A DNA stretch of 64,000 nucleotides from positions 1,103,501-1,167,500 of the forward strand of contig NZ_CP079194.1 in NCBI RefSeq assembly GCF_019297855.1, written 5' to 3'. Position numbers and translations under genes: made by a program. Positions 55,943-62,576 of the stretch are shown here, one piece after another; positions within the stretch are counted from its first letter, which is position 1, and every line of letters begins with the position of its first letter. The DNA is from Gymnodinialimonas ceratoperidinii (GTDB lineage: Bacteria; Pseudomonadota; Alphaproteobacteria; Rhodobacterales; Rhodobacteraceae). The notes under the pieces were generated by a model, which was not told where the DNA came from, did no database searches, and saw only the letters and a program-made list of their open reading frames with translations.

Positions 55943-57242
55943 TCGACCGCACCGGATGCGGCGCAAGGGGTTTGACGTTCTCTGGCGGCGTGGCGCGCGC
56001 CGGGTCGGTGGCCGCGGCGGGTTGATCCAGCGCCTCCATCTCGCGCATCGCGTGGAGGGCGGAGCGCAATTCGGCGAGGGTCAGCGTGTCTTCCGCCGGC
56101 AGATCGCCACGACCGGCCCGGATGGCCCCTTGGGTGACCATCAGGATCAGGACCAGCACAGCCGGCAAGAGGTCGATTGCGATGGCGCCGGCCCAGGAGG
56201 GCACGAAGTTGCGGGCGTAGAGGATCACGGCGTCGGCTGAGGAAATCGGCGTGTAGCTGACCTGGGGCGCGGCGGGGCGGGCCAGAACCTGCTCGGCGGC
56301 TTCTTCGAGCGAGGCCGCCCGCAACGCCAGAACCTGCAGGACCGAGGTTATGGTGGAGGCCTGAGCCTCCTGCCCGCCGGTGGTGGCGGAATCGAGTTCG
56401 GGCAGGACCACCGACGCGGACAAATCCTCCGCCGCGCGATCCACGAGAGGGGCGACGGAGAGCTGCCGCAGGGAGGAGACCAGCCCCGCCAGCCGAACCG
56501 CATCCTCGGAGAAAGCGACGGAGCGGGCCTCTACCGCGCCGGGCTCCACGATCAGCGCGCGCATCCGCGACAGGATCGCGTTGCCCTCCTCGAAAGCGCC
56601 GTCGATCAGCGGTGTCTGCGCCTGGATCTGCACCTCCAAAGCGGCCAGTTCCTCGGCCTTCTGGCGCAGGACCCGGAACACCGCGCCGCGCCCCGCGAGG
56701 CCGGAGAGGTTGCCGGAGGCTTCCTGCTCGGAGAGATCCTCGAACGACTGGCGCACGCGCGCGACGTCACGCTCCAGCGCCTGCGCGCTCACCGCCGTGT
56801 CGTGGGCCTGCTCCAGCGCTTCCTGATATTCCTGCACGGTCTGCGCCAGATGCTGCTCGACCGCCGCGGCGCCTGCCAGGGCGGCGGCGTTCAACCAGGA
56901 CGACATCGCGATGATCGCGACCGAGCCCAACAGCATGGCGCCCATCAGCTTCAACTTGGCGCCCGCGGTGCGCATCGCGGGCATCAACCGCATCAGGTAG
57001 GACCAGAAGACGAAGATGCCGACCGAGACGGCAATGGAATAGGCGGAGGCCGCGAAGAACGACAGGGCGCCGGTATCATCGAGAAGCGAGGACACGCCGA
57101 GGTAGGTGTAGATGCCCGACGCCGTCGCCAGCACGGCCAGGGCAGCGCCCGAGAAGCTTTCGAGCCACGTCAGGTGCCCCTGCAACTCGCGGGCGTGGGC
57201 CAATCCGTGTGAGTTGGAATTCCGAGGGGTAGGGTCTGACAT
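55935..57242 (-). CDS. Multi-pass membrane protein with long coiled coil, partner of the ClpP-like protein
   Basis: A 435-residue protein of unknown family. Three membrane segments in the first 120 residues (AALAVLATASGIYTYLGVSSL, FFAASAYSIAVSVGIFVFWSYL, LMGAMLLGSVAIIAMSSWLN), a helical coiled-coil region of about 200 residues (QEYQEALEQAHDTAVSAQALERDVARVRQSFEDLSEQEASG and on) presumably periplasmic, and a fourth segment (GAIAIDLLPAVLVLILMVTQGAI) before a short cytosolic tail. Its stop overlaps the ClpP-like gene start. The pair looks like a dedicated complex, but its job is not known. Confidence 0.65.
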   Translation of the reverse strand: MSDPTPRNSNSHGLAHARELQGHLTWLESFSGAALAVLATASGIYTYLGVSSLLDDTGALSFFAASAYSIAVSVGIFVFWSYLMRLMPAMRTAGAKLKLMGAMLLGSVAIIAMSSWLNAAALAGAAAVEQHLAQTVQEYQEALEQAHDTAVSAQALERDVARVRQSFEDLSEQEASGNLSGLAGRGAVFRVLRQKAEELAALEVQIQAQTPLIDGAFEEGNAILSRMRALIVEPGAVEARSVAFSEDAVRLAGLVSSLRQLSVAPLVDRAAEDLSASVVLPELDSATTGGQEAQASTITSVLQVLALRAASLEEAAEQVLARPAAPQVSYTPISSADAVILYARNFVPSWAGAIAIDLLPAVLVLILMVTQGAIRAGRGDLPAEDTLTLAELRSALHAMREMEALDQPAAATDPARATPPENVKPLAPHPVRSND

Positions 57243-57589
57243 CAGGCGGCCTCATTAACTGTCTGGCAAGACATATAGACCTTCGGGGCAGCTGACCCAA
57301 GGCAAGGGGCCAAATCAGGTGTCGGAGATGTCGGATTTACCGGACCCCTGGCGAGGCTGAAGGGCCTGCCGGGGGCGGTAAAGTGGCGGGGACCACCGCA
57401 TCCGTAGAGGCGTATATTCCCGAGGACCTGTATGTACAGGTGGGCGCCAGATAGCATGACCACGGCCAAGCCAGAGCCAGCTCCCTCGGATTTGCTTAAG
57501 GCCACTGGAATGTTGCCACAGGTACGCGAAGGGTAGATCCGCCACAGCCCTAGGTAGGGCGCGCCGGATCATCCGACAAGGGGGTCCGG
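57243..57589. other. Gene-free stretch with palindromes
   Basis: About 350 bases between the coiled-coil protein gene and the SRPBCC gene, both on the minus strand. A frame of 87 codons crosses it but lacks protein-like composition. Perfect short palindromes occur at 57426-57441 (ACCTGTA-TG-TACAGGT) and 57547-57560 (GCCCTA-GG-TAGGGC). The region upstream of 57242 likely holds the promoter (TATATG near 57272-57277 on the minus strand). A small RNA is possible. Confidence 0.45.
57426..57441. promoter_or_regulatory. Lux-box-like palindrome
   Basis: ACCTGTATGTACAGGT is a perfect palindrome with 7-base arms. The arms are identical to those of the Vibrio fischeri lux box (ACCTGTA...TACAGGT), but the spacer here is 2 bases, not 6. 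It lies about 185 bases upstream of the coiled-coil gene. It may be an operator for an unidentified regulator or an RNA hairpin; no luxR or luxI gene is in the window. Confidence 0.3.
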
Positions 57590-58003
57590 TCAATCCGCGG
57601 CGCTGGCTTCGCGAAGGGAGAGGAGGTGCCGGTCCCATCCGCCGTCGAACCCCGTCAGCAGGCCGAAGGCTTCCGCGCCGGCCGGAATGCCGGAGTGCGT
57701 GAGGCGCAGGCGCGTGCCGGCCTCGAGCTCCGAGAGTTCCCAGGTCACCTCGGTCATATGGCCGCCCATCGGACGCGCGGTGAAACTGTAGGAGAGATGC
57801 GACGGCGCGCGGGCCTCGCGCACTTCGCCCCAGACCAGAGGCTCTCCGTCCTCGCCGGGCATGGAGAACGGTCCGGGGGAAGTCAGGGCGTTGTCCGGGC
57901 GGTGGAACCAGATCGCGAGCTTGTCGGGATCGGTGAGGAACGCCCAGACATTCGCGGGCGCGGCGGCGAGGATGAGTGATTTCTCGATGGTATGGCTGGT
58001 CAT
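57590..58003 (-). CDS. SRPBCC (AHSA1-like) domain protein
   Basis: A 137-residue START-like/AHSA1 fold protein (SLILAAAPANVWAFLTDPDKLAIWF...MTEVTWELSELEAGTRLRLTHSGIP). The hydrophobic cavity of this fold binds small apolar ligands; no enzyme activity is implied. Its start overlaps the ArsR gene stop (ATGA), the well-known ArsR-SRPBCC pair in which the regulator controls its partner. Function unknown beyond this pairing. Confidence 0.85.
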   Translation of the reverse strand: MTSHTIEKSLILAAAPANVWAFLTDPDKLAIWFHRPDNALTSPGPFSMPGEDGEPLVWGEVREARAPSHLSYSFTARPMGGHMTEVTWELSELEAGTRLRLTHSGIPAGAEAFGLLTGFDGGWDRHLLSLREASAAD

Positions 58004-58320
58004 GATGCGTCCTTTTCGACGGCTGTTTTGAGGGCGGAGAGGCGGTCGTCCCAGAAGCGGTCGAAGATCTCGAGCCAGTTTTCCAGCTCTCTGAACCCTT
58101 CCGGATTGATGGCGTTGATCCGTTCGCGTCCCCGTGGGGTCACGGTGATCAGGCGGCCGCTTTCCAGTATCGCGAGGTGTTTCTTGACGGCCGGGCGGGT
58201 GATGTCGAAGTGACGCGTGACATCGCCGATGGTCATCTCCCGGGACTTGAGAAGCCCGAGGATTTCGCGCCGCGTGGGGTCCGCGAGTGCTTTGAATGTG
58301 TCGTGTGGATCTGTCTGCAT
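58000..58320 (-). CDS. ArsR-family winged-helix transcriptional regulator
   Basis: A 106-residue regulator starting at ATG 58320 (MQTDPHDTFKALADPTRREILGLLKSREMTIGDVTRHFDITRPAVKKHLAILE). No Cys pair of the metal-sensing ArsR/SmtB type is present, so it is probably not a metal sensor. The downstream SRPBCC gene overlaps it by 4 bases. A strong inverted repeat just upstream (58329-58364) is the probable operator and suggests autoregulation. Confidence 0.9.
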   Translation of the reverse strand: MQTDPHDTFKALADPTRREILGLLKSREMTIGDVTRHFDITRPAVKKHLAILESGRLITVTPRGRERINAINPEGFRELENWLEIFDRFWDDRLSALKTAVEKDAS

Positions 58321-58328
58321 AATATGGA

Positions 58329-58364
58329 ACCTTTCGGTTTCACGTTTATAGGAAACCAAAAGGT
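58329..58364 (-). promoter_or_regulatory. Probable ArsR-type operator
   Basis: ACCTTTCGGTTTC (58329-58341) and GAAACCAAAAGGT (58352-58364) form 13-base inverted arms with a single mismatch and a 10-base spacer. It ends 8 bases before the ArsR start codon, overlapping where its promoter should be. This fits binding of a dimeric winged-helix repressor at its own gene. Confidence 0.75.
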
Positions 58365-58397
58365 GTCATGTCAAGCCACCCAAGGTTCTTGCCTTTT

Positions 58398-58412
58398 GTT
58401 CACCTATTGTTC
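58398..58412 (+). promoter_or_regulatory. LexA (SOS) box upstream of mmcB
   Basis: GTTCACCTATTGTTC is an exact match to the alphaproteobacterial LexA motif GTTC-N7-GTTC. It lies 11 bases before the ATG of mmcB. This places mmcB under SOS control, as described for mmcB in Caulobacter. Confidence 0.85.
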
Positions 58413-58423
58413 ATGTTTGCAAC

Positions 58424-58876
58424 ATGCAGAATATCGAGACACTTCCCACCCTCATGCCCGGGCAACTGTTGGCGCGCGGTGTCTGCCGGCACCTCAAGGC
58501 CCATGATTTCGTAACGCTTGAAGAGTTCACACCGGAACGCGGCAAACGGCTCGACGTCATGGCGCTCGGGCCGAAGGGGGAGTTCTGGGTGATCGAATGC
58601 AAGTCCTCGCGCGTCGATTTCACCTCGGACGCGAAATGGGAGGGCTACCTCGAATGGGGCGACCGCTATTTCTGGGCGGTGGACGAGGCCTTCCCGACAG
58701 AGCTTCTGCCCGAGGGCACCGGGCTGATCATCGCCGATTCCTACGACGCCGAGATCCTGCGCATGGGGCCGGAGACCAAGCTGGCCGGCGCGCGGCGCAA
58801 GGCGGTCCTGCAGAAGTTTGCCCGCCACGCGGCGGCGCGCCTGCACCGGCTGCGAGACCCCGAGCAGGTATTCTAG
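58424..58876 (+). CDS. mmcB: MmcB family DNA repair protein
   Basis: A 150-residue protein of the MmcB (former DUF1052) family, known from Caulobacter as needed for survival of mitomycin C damage. The sequence LDVMALGPKGEFWVIECKSSRVDFTSDAKW has the D...(E)xK arrangement of a PD-(D/E)XK nuclease-like fold. YLEWGDRYFWAVDEAFPTELLP follows. The SOS box just upstream supports a DNA-damage role. The ATG at 58424 is directly after the box region. Confidence 0.93.
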   Translation: MQNIETLPTLMPGQLLARGVCRHLKAHDFVTLEEFTPERGKRLDVMALGPKGEFWVIECKSSRVDFTSDAKWEGYLEWGDRYFWAVDEAFPTELLPEGTGLIIADSYDAEILRMGPETKLAGARRKAVLQKFARHAAARLHRLRDPEQVF

Positions 58877-58890
58877 GCGTGCGATTCGCG

Positions 58891-58915
58891 GAGCCGCTGC
58901 GGCTCAGCGCTTTTT
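58891..58915 (+). terminator. Hairpin terminator of mmcB
   Basis: GAGCCG-CTG-CGGCTC forms a short stem, followed after 5 bases by TTTTTC. It lies 15 bases after the mmcB stop and overlaps the 3' end of the convergent small gene. The T-run is offset, so efficiency is uncertain. Confidence 0.4.
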
Positions 58916-59101
58916 CTTGGCCGTCTTGCGGGCCGTTGCTGCCGCCGCGCGCAGTTCCTCGGCGATGTCGTCGGCTTCGTCCGGTTCGAAATCCATCGGC
59001 AGATCGATCCCGTCACCGACGAGGTAGATCCGCACCATGCCCAGAGTGGTCGGCCCGATCTGAAGGTCGGCGGTCATGTCGTTTTCGCTGTTGATCCCCA
59101 T
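58904..59101 (-). CDS. Small acidic/basic conserved protein (DUF6324-like)
   Basis: A 65-residue protein starting MGINSENDMTADLQIGPTTLGMVRIYLVGDGIDLPMDFEPDEADDIAEELRAAAATARKTAKKKR. GGAGG precedes the ATG at 59101 by 4 bases, so the in-frame upstream extension is rejected. This matches small Rhodobacteraceae proteins labelled DUF6324, from memory. The tail is lysine-rich. No function known. Confidence 0.7.
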   Translation of the reverse strand: MGINSENDMTADLQIGPTTLGMVRIYLVGDGIDLPMDFEPDEADDIAEELRAAAATARKTAKKKR

Positions 59102-59171
59102 GGGGCCTCCGCGTGAAGTTGCTGGCATTGCCCTACCGTAGCGGTGAAGGGCGTGGCAAGGGAGCCCTGTC

Positions 59172-59660
59172 GTGACAGTTGAATTTCGGCACCTGGCGAT
59201 CGGAGACGCCGGCTGGCTGATCGAACAGCATGGCACGGCCTATGCCCGTGACGAGGGTTTCGACGCGTCGTTCGAGGCGCTTGTCGCCCGCATCCTCGGA
59301 GATTTCATCGATAATCACGACGCGCCGGTCGAGCGGGCGTGGATCGCGTGGGAGGGCGACAGGCGCCTCGGCTCGATCTTCTGCGTCAAAGGACCGGCGC
59401 CGGACACGGCGAAGCTTCGGCTGTTCTACCTGATGCCGGAGGCGCGCGGCAAAGGGGTCGGGCGGCAGTTGCTGGAGCATTGCATCGCCCACGCCCGCGC
59501 CCATGGTTTCGCGAAACTGGCGCTGTGGACCCACGAAAGTCACCGCGCGGCCTGCGCGCTCTACGCGGCACGGGGATTCGACCTGATCTCGTCACGACCG
59601 GTGCGCTCTTTCGGGGTGGATCTGGTCGAACAGGAATGGAGGTTGGATCTTCGCGTTTGA
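59172..59660 (+). CDS. GNAT family N-acetyltransferase
   Basis: A 162-residue acetyltransferase. Motif A for acetyl-CoA pyrophosphate binding is RGKGVGRQLLEHCI, following LRLFYLMPEA; WTHESHRAACALYAARGF is motif B. The sequence resembles the acetyltransferase half of MarR-GNAT fusion proteins (WLIEQHGTAYARDEGFDASFEALVARILGDF), but no MarR domain precedes it. The start is a GTG at 59172. Substrate unknown. Confidence 0.88.
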   Translation: MTVEFRHLAIGDAGWLIEQHGTAYARDEGFDASFEALVARILGDFIDNHDAPVERAWIAWEGDRRLGSIFCVKGPAPDTAKLRLFYLMPEARGKGVGRQLLEHCIAHARAHGFAKLALWTHESHRAACALYAARGFDLISSRPVRSFGVDLVEQEWRLDLRV

Positions 59661-59709
59661 CCCTCTTGCAATCGCATCAAACGGGCGCTATCCCCGCCTC
59701 CGATAGGAT

Positions 59710-59786
59710 GCCGGCGTAGCTCAGTTGGTTAGAGCGCCTGATTGTGGATCAGGAGGTCCCCCGTTCGAGCCGGGGCGCTGGTACCA
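59710..59786 (+). tRNA. tRNA-His (anticodon GTG)
   Basis: A complete 77-base cloverleaf: 7-bp acceptor stem GCCGGCG/CGCTGGT, D arm with TAGCTCAGTTGGTTAGAGC, anticodon stem-loop CCTGA-TTGTGGA-TCAGG with GTG, and T arm CCCCG-TTCGAGC-CGGGG. The discriminator is A73 followed by an encoded CCA. Position -1 in the genome is T, so no G-1 is encoded. These features are typical of one alphaproteobacterial lineage. Confidence 0.95.
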
Positions 59787-59796
59787 TCCAATCTCC

Positions 59797-61014
59797 ATGA
59801 CATCGTTTGACGAGCGGCGCGTTGCCGTGATCTGTGGAGTGACTGGCGTCACCGCTCCCACGGACGAGTTACCCTTGAACGATCACGATCTGACAGACTT
59901 GCGCCACAGGCTTCACCGCGCTCCGGAACTGGGGTTTGCGGAGCATGAGACGAAGGCGCTTGTGGCCCGGATGCTGCGCGGCTTCGGGTTGGACGTGACG
60001 GAGGGGGCAGGCGTGGTCGGTGTGCTGAGGCGCGGTGCTGGCAACCGCGCCGTCGGGCTGCGGGCGGATATGGATGCCCTGCCGATCCACGAGACCAGCA
60101 CGCATGGCCATGTCTCGCAGAACCCCGGCGTCATGCACGCCTGCGGCCACGACGGCCACACCACGATGCTGTTGGCGGCGGCCGAGAAGCTGGCGCGGGA
60201 AGGCGGGTTCGACGGCACGGTGGTCTTCCTGTTTCAACCCAACGAGGAGCACGGCCTCGGCGCGCAAGCGATGTTGGCCGAGGGGGTGTTGGAACAATTT
60301 CCGTTCGAGGAGGTCTACGCGATCCACAATCTGCCCGGCGCGCCGGTGGGTCAGGTCTCGACCCGCGCGGGGCAAATCTGCGCCAGCGAGAGCCTGTTCG
60401 AGATCGAGATCAACGGTCAGGGCGGCCATGCCTCGATGCCCCATGTCGGGCGCGATGCGATTACGGTGGGCGCCGAGATCGCGCAGGCGTTGCAGACCAT
60501 CGTGGCGCGCAAGCTGGCGCCGGGCGCGGGTGTCGTGGTGTCGGTGACGGAGTTCTTGACGGATGGGCAGCGCAATGTCCTGCCGGGCCGGGCAGTTCTG
60601 AAAGGCGACGTCCGGGCGCGGGTGCCCGAGGATCGCGAAGCGGTGGACCGGCTGATGCGGCAGATGGCCGAGGGGATCGGTGCGGCCCATGGCGTCTCGG
60701 TCGCGACCCGGTTCGACACCGAGTTCATCGAAACGATCAATGCCGCCGCCCCGACCCAAGCCGTCATCGCTGCGGCGCAGGCGCAGGGGTTGGAGACGGT
60801 GGGCGATCGCGAACCGATGAGCTTTTCCGAGGATTTCGCCCATTTCGCCGCCGCCGTGCCGGGGTGCTTCCTCTTGCTCGGCAACGGCACCGAAGGCGCG
60901 CAGGCCCAGCCGCTCCACGCATCGGATTACGATTTCAACGACGCGCTGCTGCCGATCGGGCGGGATTTCTGGGCGCAACTGGTGCGCGACCGCTTGCCCG
61001 CCAAGGCCCGCTAG
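59797..61014 (+). CDS. M20 family amidohydrolase (hippurate hydrolase-like)
   Basis: A 405-residue metallohydrolase from ATG 59797, or about 379 residues from a TTG at 59875 where homology seems to begin (NDHDLTDLRHRLHRAPELGFAEHE). Metal-binding blocks: GVMHACGHDGHTTMLL and LFQPNEEHGLGAQAML; the lid domain has GQGGHASMPHVGRDAIT. Such enzymes cleave N-acyl amino acids, including hippurate, indole-acetyl conjugates and similar amides. The ATG lies 11 bases after tRNA-His with no ribosome binding site visible, so the TTG, preceded by GGACGAG, is a serious alternative. Convergent with the next gene by 4 bases. Confidence 0.85.
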   Translation: MTSFDERRVAVICGVTGVTAPTDELPLNDHDLTDLRHRLHRAPELGFAEHETKALVARMLRGFGLDVTEGAGVVGVLRRGAGNRAVGLRADMDALPIHETSTHGHVSQNPGVMHACGHDGHTTMLLAAAEKLAREGGFDGTVVFLFQPNEEHGLGAQAMLAEGVLEQFPFEEVYAIHNLPGAPVGQVSTRAGQICASESLFEIEINGQGGHASMPHVGRDAITVGAEIAQALQTIVARKLAPGAGVVVSVTEFLTDGQRNVLPGRAVLKGDVRARVPEDREAVDRLMRQMAEGIGAAHGVSVATRFDTEFIETINAAAPTQAVIAAAQAQGLETVGDREPMSFSEDFAHFAAAVPGCFLLLGNGTEGAQAQPLHASDYDFNDALLPIGRDFWAQLVRDRLPAKAR

Positions 61015-61325
61015 TCCGCGAGGATCAGTTCGTCGACGAGGGTATGGGTGTCGCTCGCGAAGACGCGGATCACGCCATCGTCCCCGACGATCACCGTGTA
61101 GCCATCGATGACGCTGTAGCCCACCGTCGCCACCCCCTCCGGAATGTCGAAAACCTCGGGATGGACAAGAACCGGTTGGCCATTGTCGCCCAACCGGATG
61201 ACAAGCAGTGCCACGATGGTTATGACGCCGAGGATCATCACCGCGGTCAGCACCGTCACCAACACGCGCAGGAAGCGCAGGTTGGAGGGCAGGGGGCCGT
61301 CCTCTTCGGGAAAGTCTTCCGCCAT
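61011..61325 (-). CDS. Small single-pass membrane protein (DUF6476-like)
   Basis: A 104-residue protein from ATG 61325 (MAEDFPEEDGPLPSNLRFLRVLVTVLTAVMILGVITIVALLVIRL). One membrane segment at about residues 20-43 is followed by a beta-rich periplasmic domain (VATVGYSVIDGYTVIVGDDGVIRVF). It resembles the DUF6476 group of Rhodobacteraceae, from memory. GAGG lies about 7 bases before the ATG. Its start codon overlaps that of the divergent rluD gene. Confidence 0.75.
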   Translation of the reverse strand: MAEDFPEEDGPLPSNLRFLRVLVTVLTAVMILGVITIVALLVIRLGDNGQPVLVHPEVFDIPEGVATVGYSVIDGYTVIVGDDGVIRVFASDTHTLVDELILAD

Positions 61326-62331
61326 GTCCGGCCTCACACGTGTCGTTTCAGTTACCATTGGACCCGAGCCGGGTCCGCGCCTTGATAAGGCACTGGCCCG
61401 CGCCGTGCCAGAGGCGGAAGCGATCAGCCGCACGCGGCTGGCGAAACTGATCCCTGCCGGCGCGGTCACGGTGAACGGCGCGGTCATGACGGACCCCAAG
61501 CACAAGGTGGCCGAGGGGGACGAGGTGACGATCACCGTGGAGGAAGCCGCCGAGGTCGAGACGGTGGCCGAGGATATCCCGCTCGACATCCTTTACGAGG
61601 ACGACGACCTGATCGTCGTCAACAAGCCCGCAGGCATGGTGGTGCATCCGGCGCCGGGCTCGCCCTCGGGGACGCTGGTCAACGCCTTGCTGCACCATTT
61701 CGGCGGCAAACTGTCGGGCGTGGGCGGCGAGAAGCGGCCGGGCATCGTGCACCGCATCGACAAGGATACCTCGGGGCTTCTGGTGGTGGCGAAATCGGAC
61801 CGCGCGCATCACGGGTTGGCGGCGCAATTCGCCGATCACTCGATGGAACGCGAGTACCTGGCGCTCTGCCACGGGGTGCCCGACGGCACGGACCCGCGCC
61901 TGCGCGGGGTGAAAGGCGTGAGCTTCGAAGGCTCGACCGTGAAGATCACCACGCAGCTGGCCCGTCACAAGACCGACCGTCAGCGTCAGGCCGTCTTGTT
62001 CACTGGCGGGCGCCACGCCGTCACGCGGGTGCGGGTGGTGGAAGCGCATGGGCCGGTGGCGCTGGTCTCGTGCCGGTTGGAGACGGGGCGCACGCACCAG
62101 ATCAGGGTGCACATGTCGCACGCCGGGCACGCGCTGATCGGCGATCAGACCTACGGCGGCCGCCGCCGCGTCAGCGTCAAGGTGCCGGGCGCCGAATTGT
62201 TGAACAATTTCCCGCGTCAGGCGTTACATGCAAAGACACTGGGGTTCGAGCATCCGGTCACCAAGGAGCCGATGAGCTTCGAGGCGCCGCTGCCCGAGGA
62301 CTTTCGCGATTTGCTCGCTGCGTTAACCTGA
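61324..62331 (+). CDS. rluD: RluA/RluD-family 23S rRNA pseudouridine synthase
   Basis: A 335-residue enzyme with an N-terminal S4 RNA-binding domain (RLDKALARAVPEAEAISRTRLAKLIPAGAVTVNG) and the catalytic PseudoU_synth_2 domain containing HRIDKDTSGLLVVAK, whose Asp is the catalytic residue. HQIRVHMSHAGHALIGDQTYGG is the conserved C-terminal block. S4 plus length fits RluD, which modifies 23S rRNA helix 69. The start ATG (61324) overlaps by two bases the ATG of the divergent membrane protein gene on the other strand. Confidence 0.92.
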   Translation: MSGLTRVVSVTIGPEPGPRLDKALARAVPEAEAISRTRLAKLIPAGAVTVNGAVMTDPKHKVAEGDEVTITVEEAAEVETVAEDIPLDILYEDDDLIVVNKPAGMVVHPAPGSPSGTLVNALLHHFGGKLSGVGGEKRPGIVHRIDKDTSGLLVVAKSDRAHHGLAAQFADHSMEREYLALCHGVPDGTDPRLRGVKGVSFEGSTVKITTQLARHKTDRQRQAVLFTGGRHAVTRVRVVEAHGPVALVSCRLETGRTHQIRVHMSHAGHALIGDQTYGGRRRVSVKVPGAELLNNFPRQALHAKTLGFEHPVTKEPMSFEAPLPEDFRDLLAALT

Positions 62332-62473
62332 TCGTAACAATCGCGGTCTATAGGAAGACCAGCCGCAGATGCCGCGTGTAACATGTGCGCAAATGCACGT
62401 TACTGCGCGCGGGTTATGGTTGCTGTTCGTTTGCGCGAAGTTCATAACGGTGCCCTGAAATCGTAACGCCGAT

Positions 62474-62482
62474 GGCTTGAAA
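62474..62482 (+). promoter_or_regulatory. Candidate promoter element upstream of rpoH
   Basis: The 245 bases between rluD and rpoH become AT-rich near 62440-62520. CTTGAAA at 62476-62482 resembles a -35 box, including the heat-shock type, but the -10 partner (TACCTAT downstream) is at a poor distance. Low confidence. Confidence 0.25.
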
Positions 62483-62576
62483 TTAAGTTAATCGTATTTA
62501 CATACCTATCATACCGGACTGCGCACCAATGCGCCCGGCCCGCGAATACGGGACCAAAGCACGAGGGGAACCAGAT

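Noticed and set aside
57242..57505. 87-codon minus-strand frame upstream of the coiled-coil gene
   Set aside because: It ends on the coiled-coil gene's own start region, lacks a ribosome binding site, and reads as non-coding sequence.
62332..62576. LexA box upstream of rpoH (GTTCG...GTTC)
   Set aside because: Two GTTC half-sites are present but spaced by 11 bases, not the required 7.
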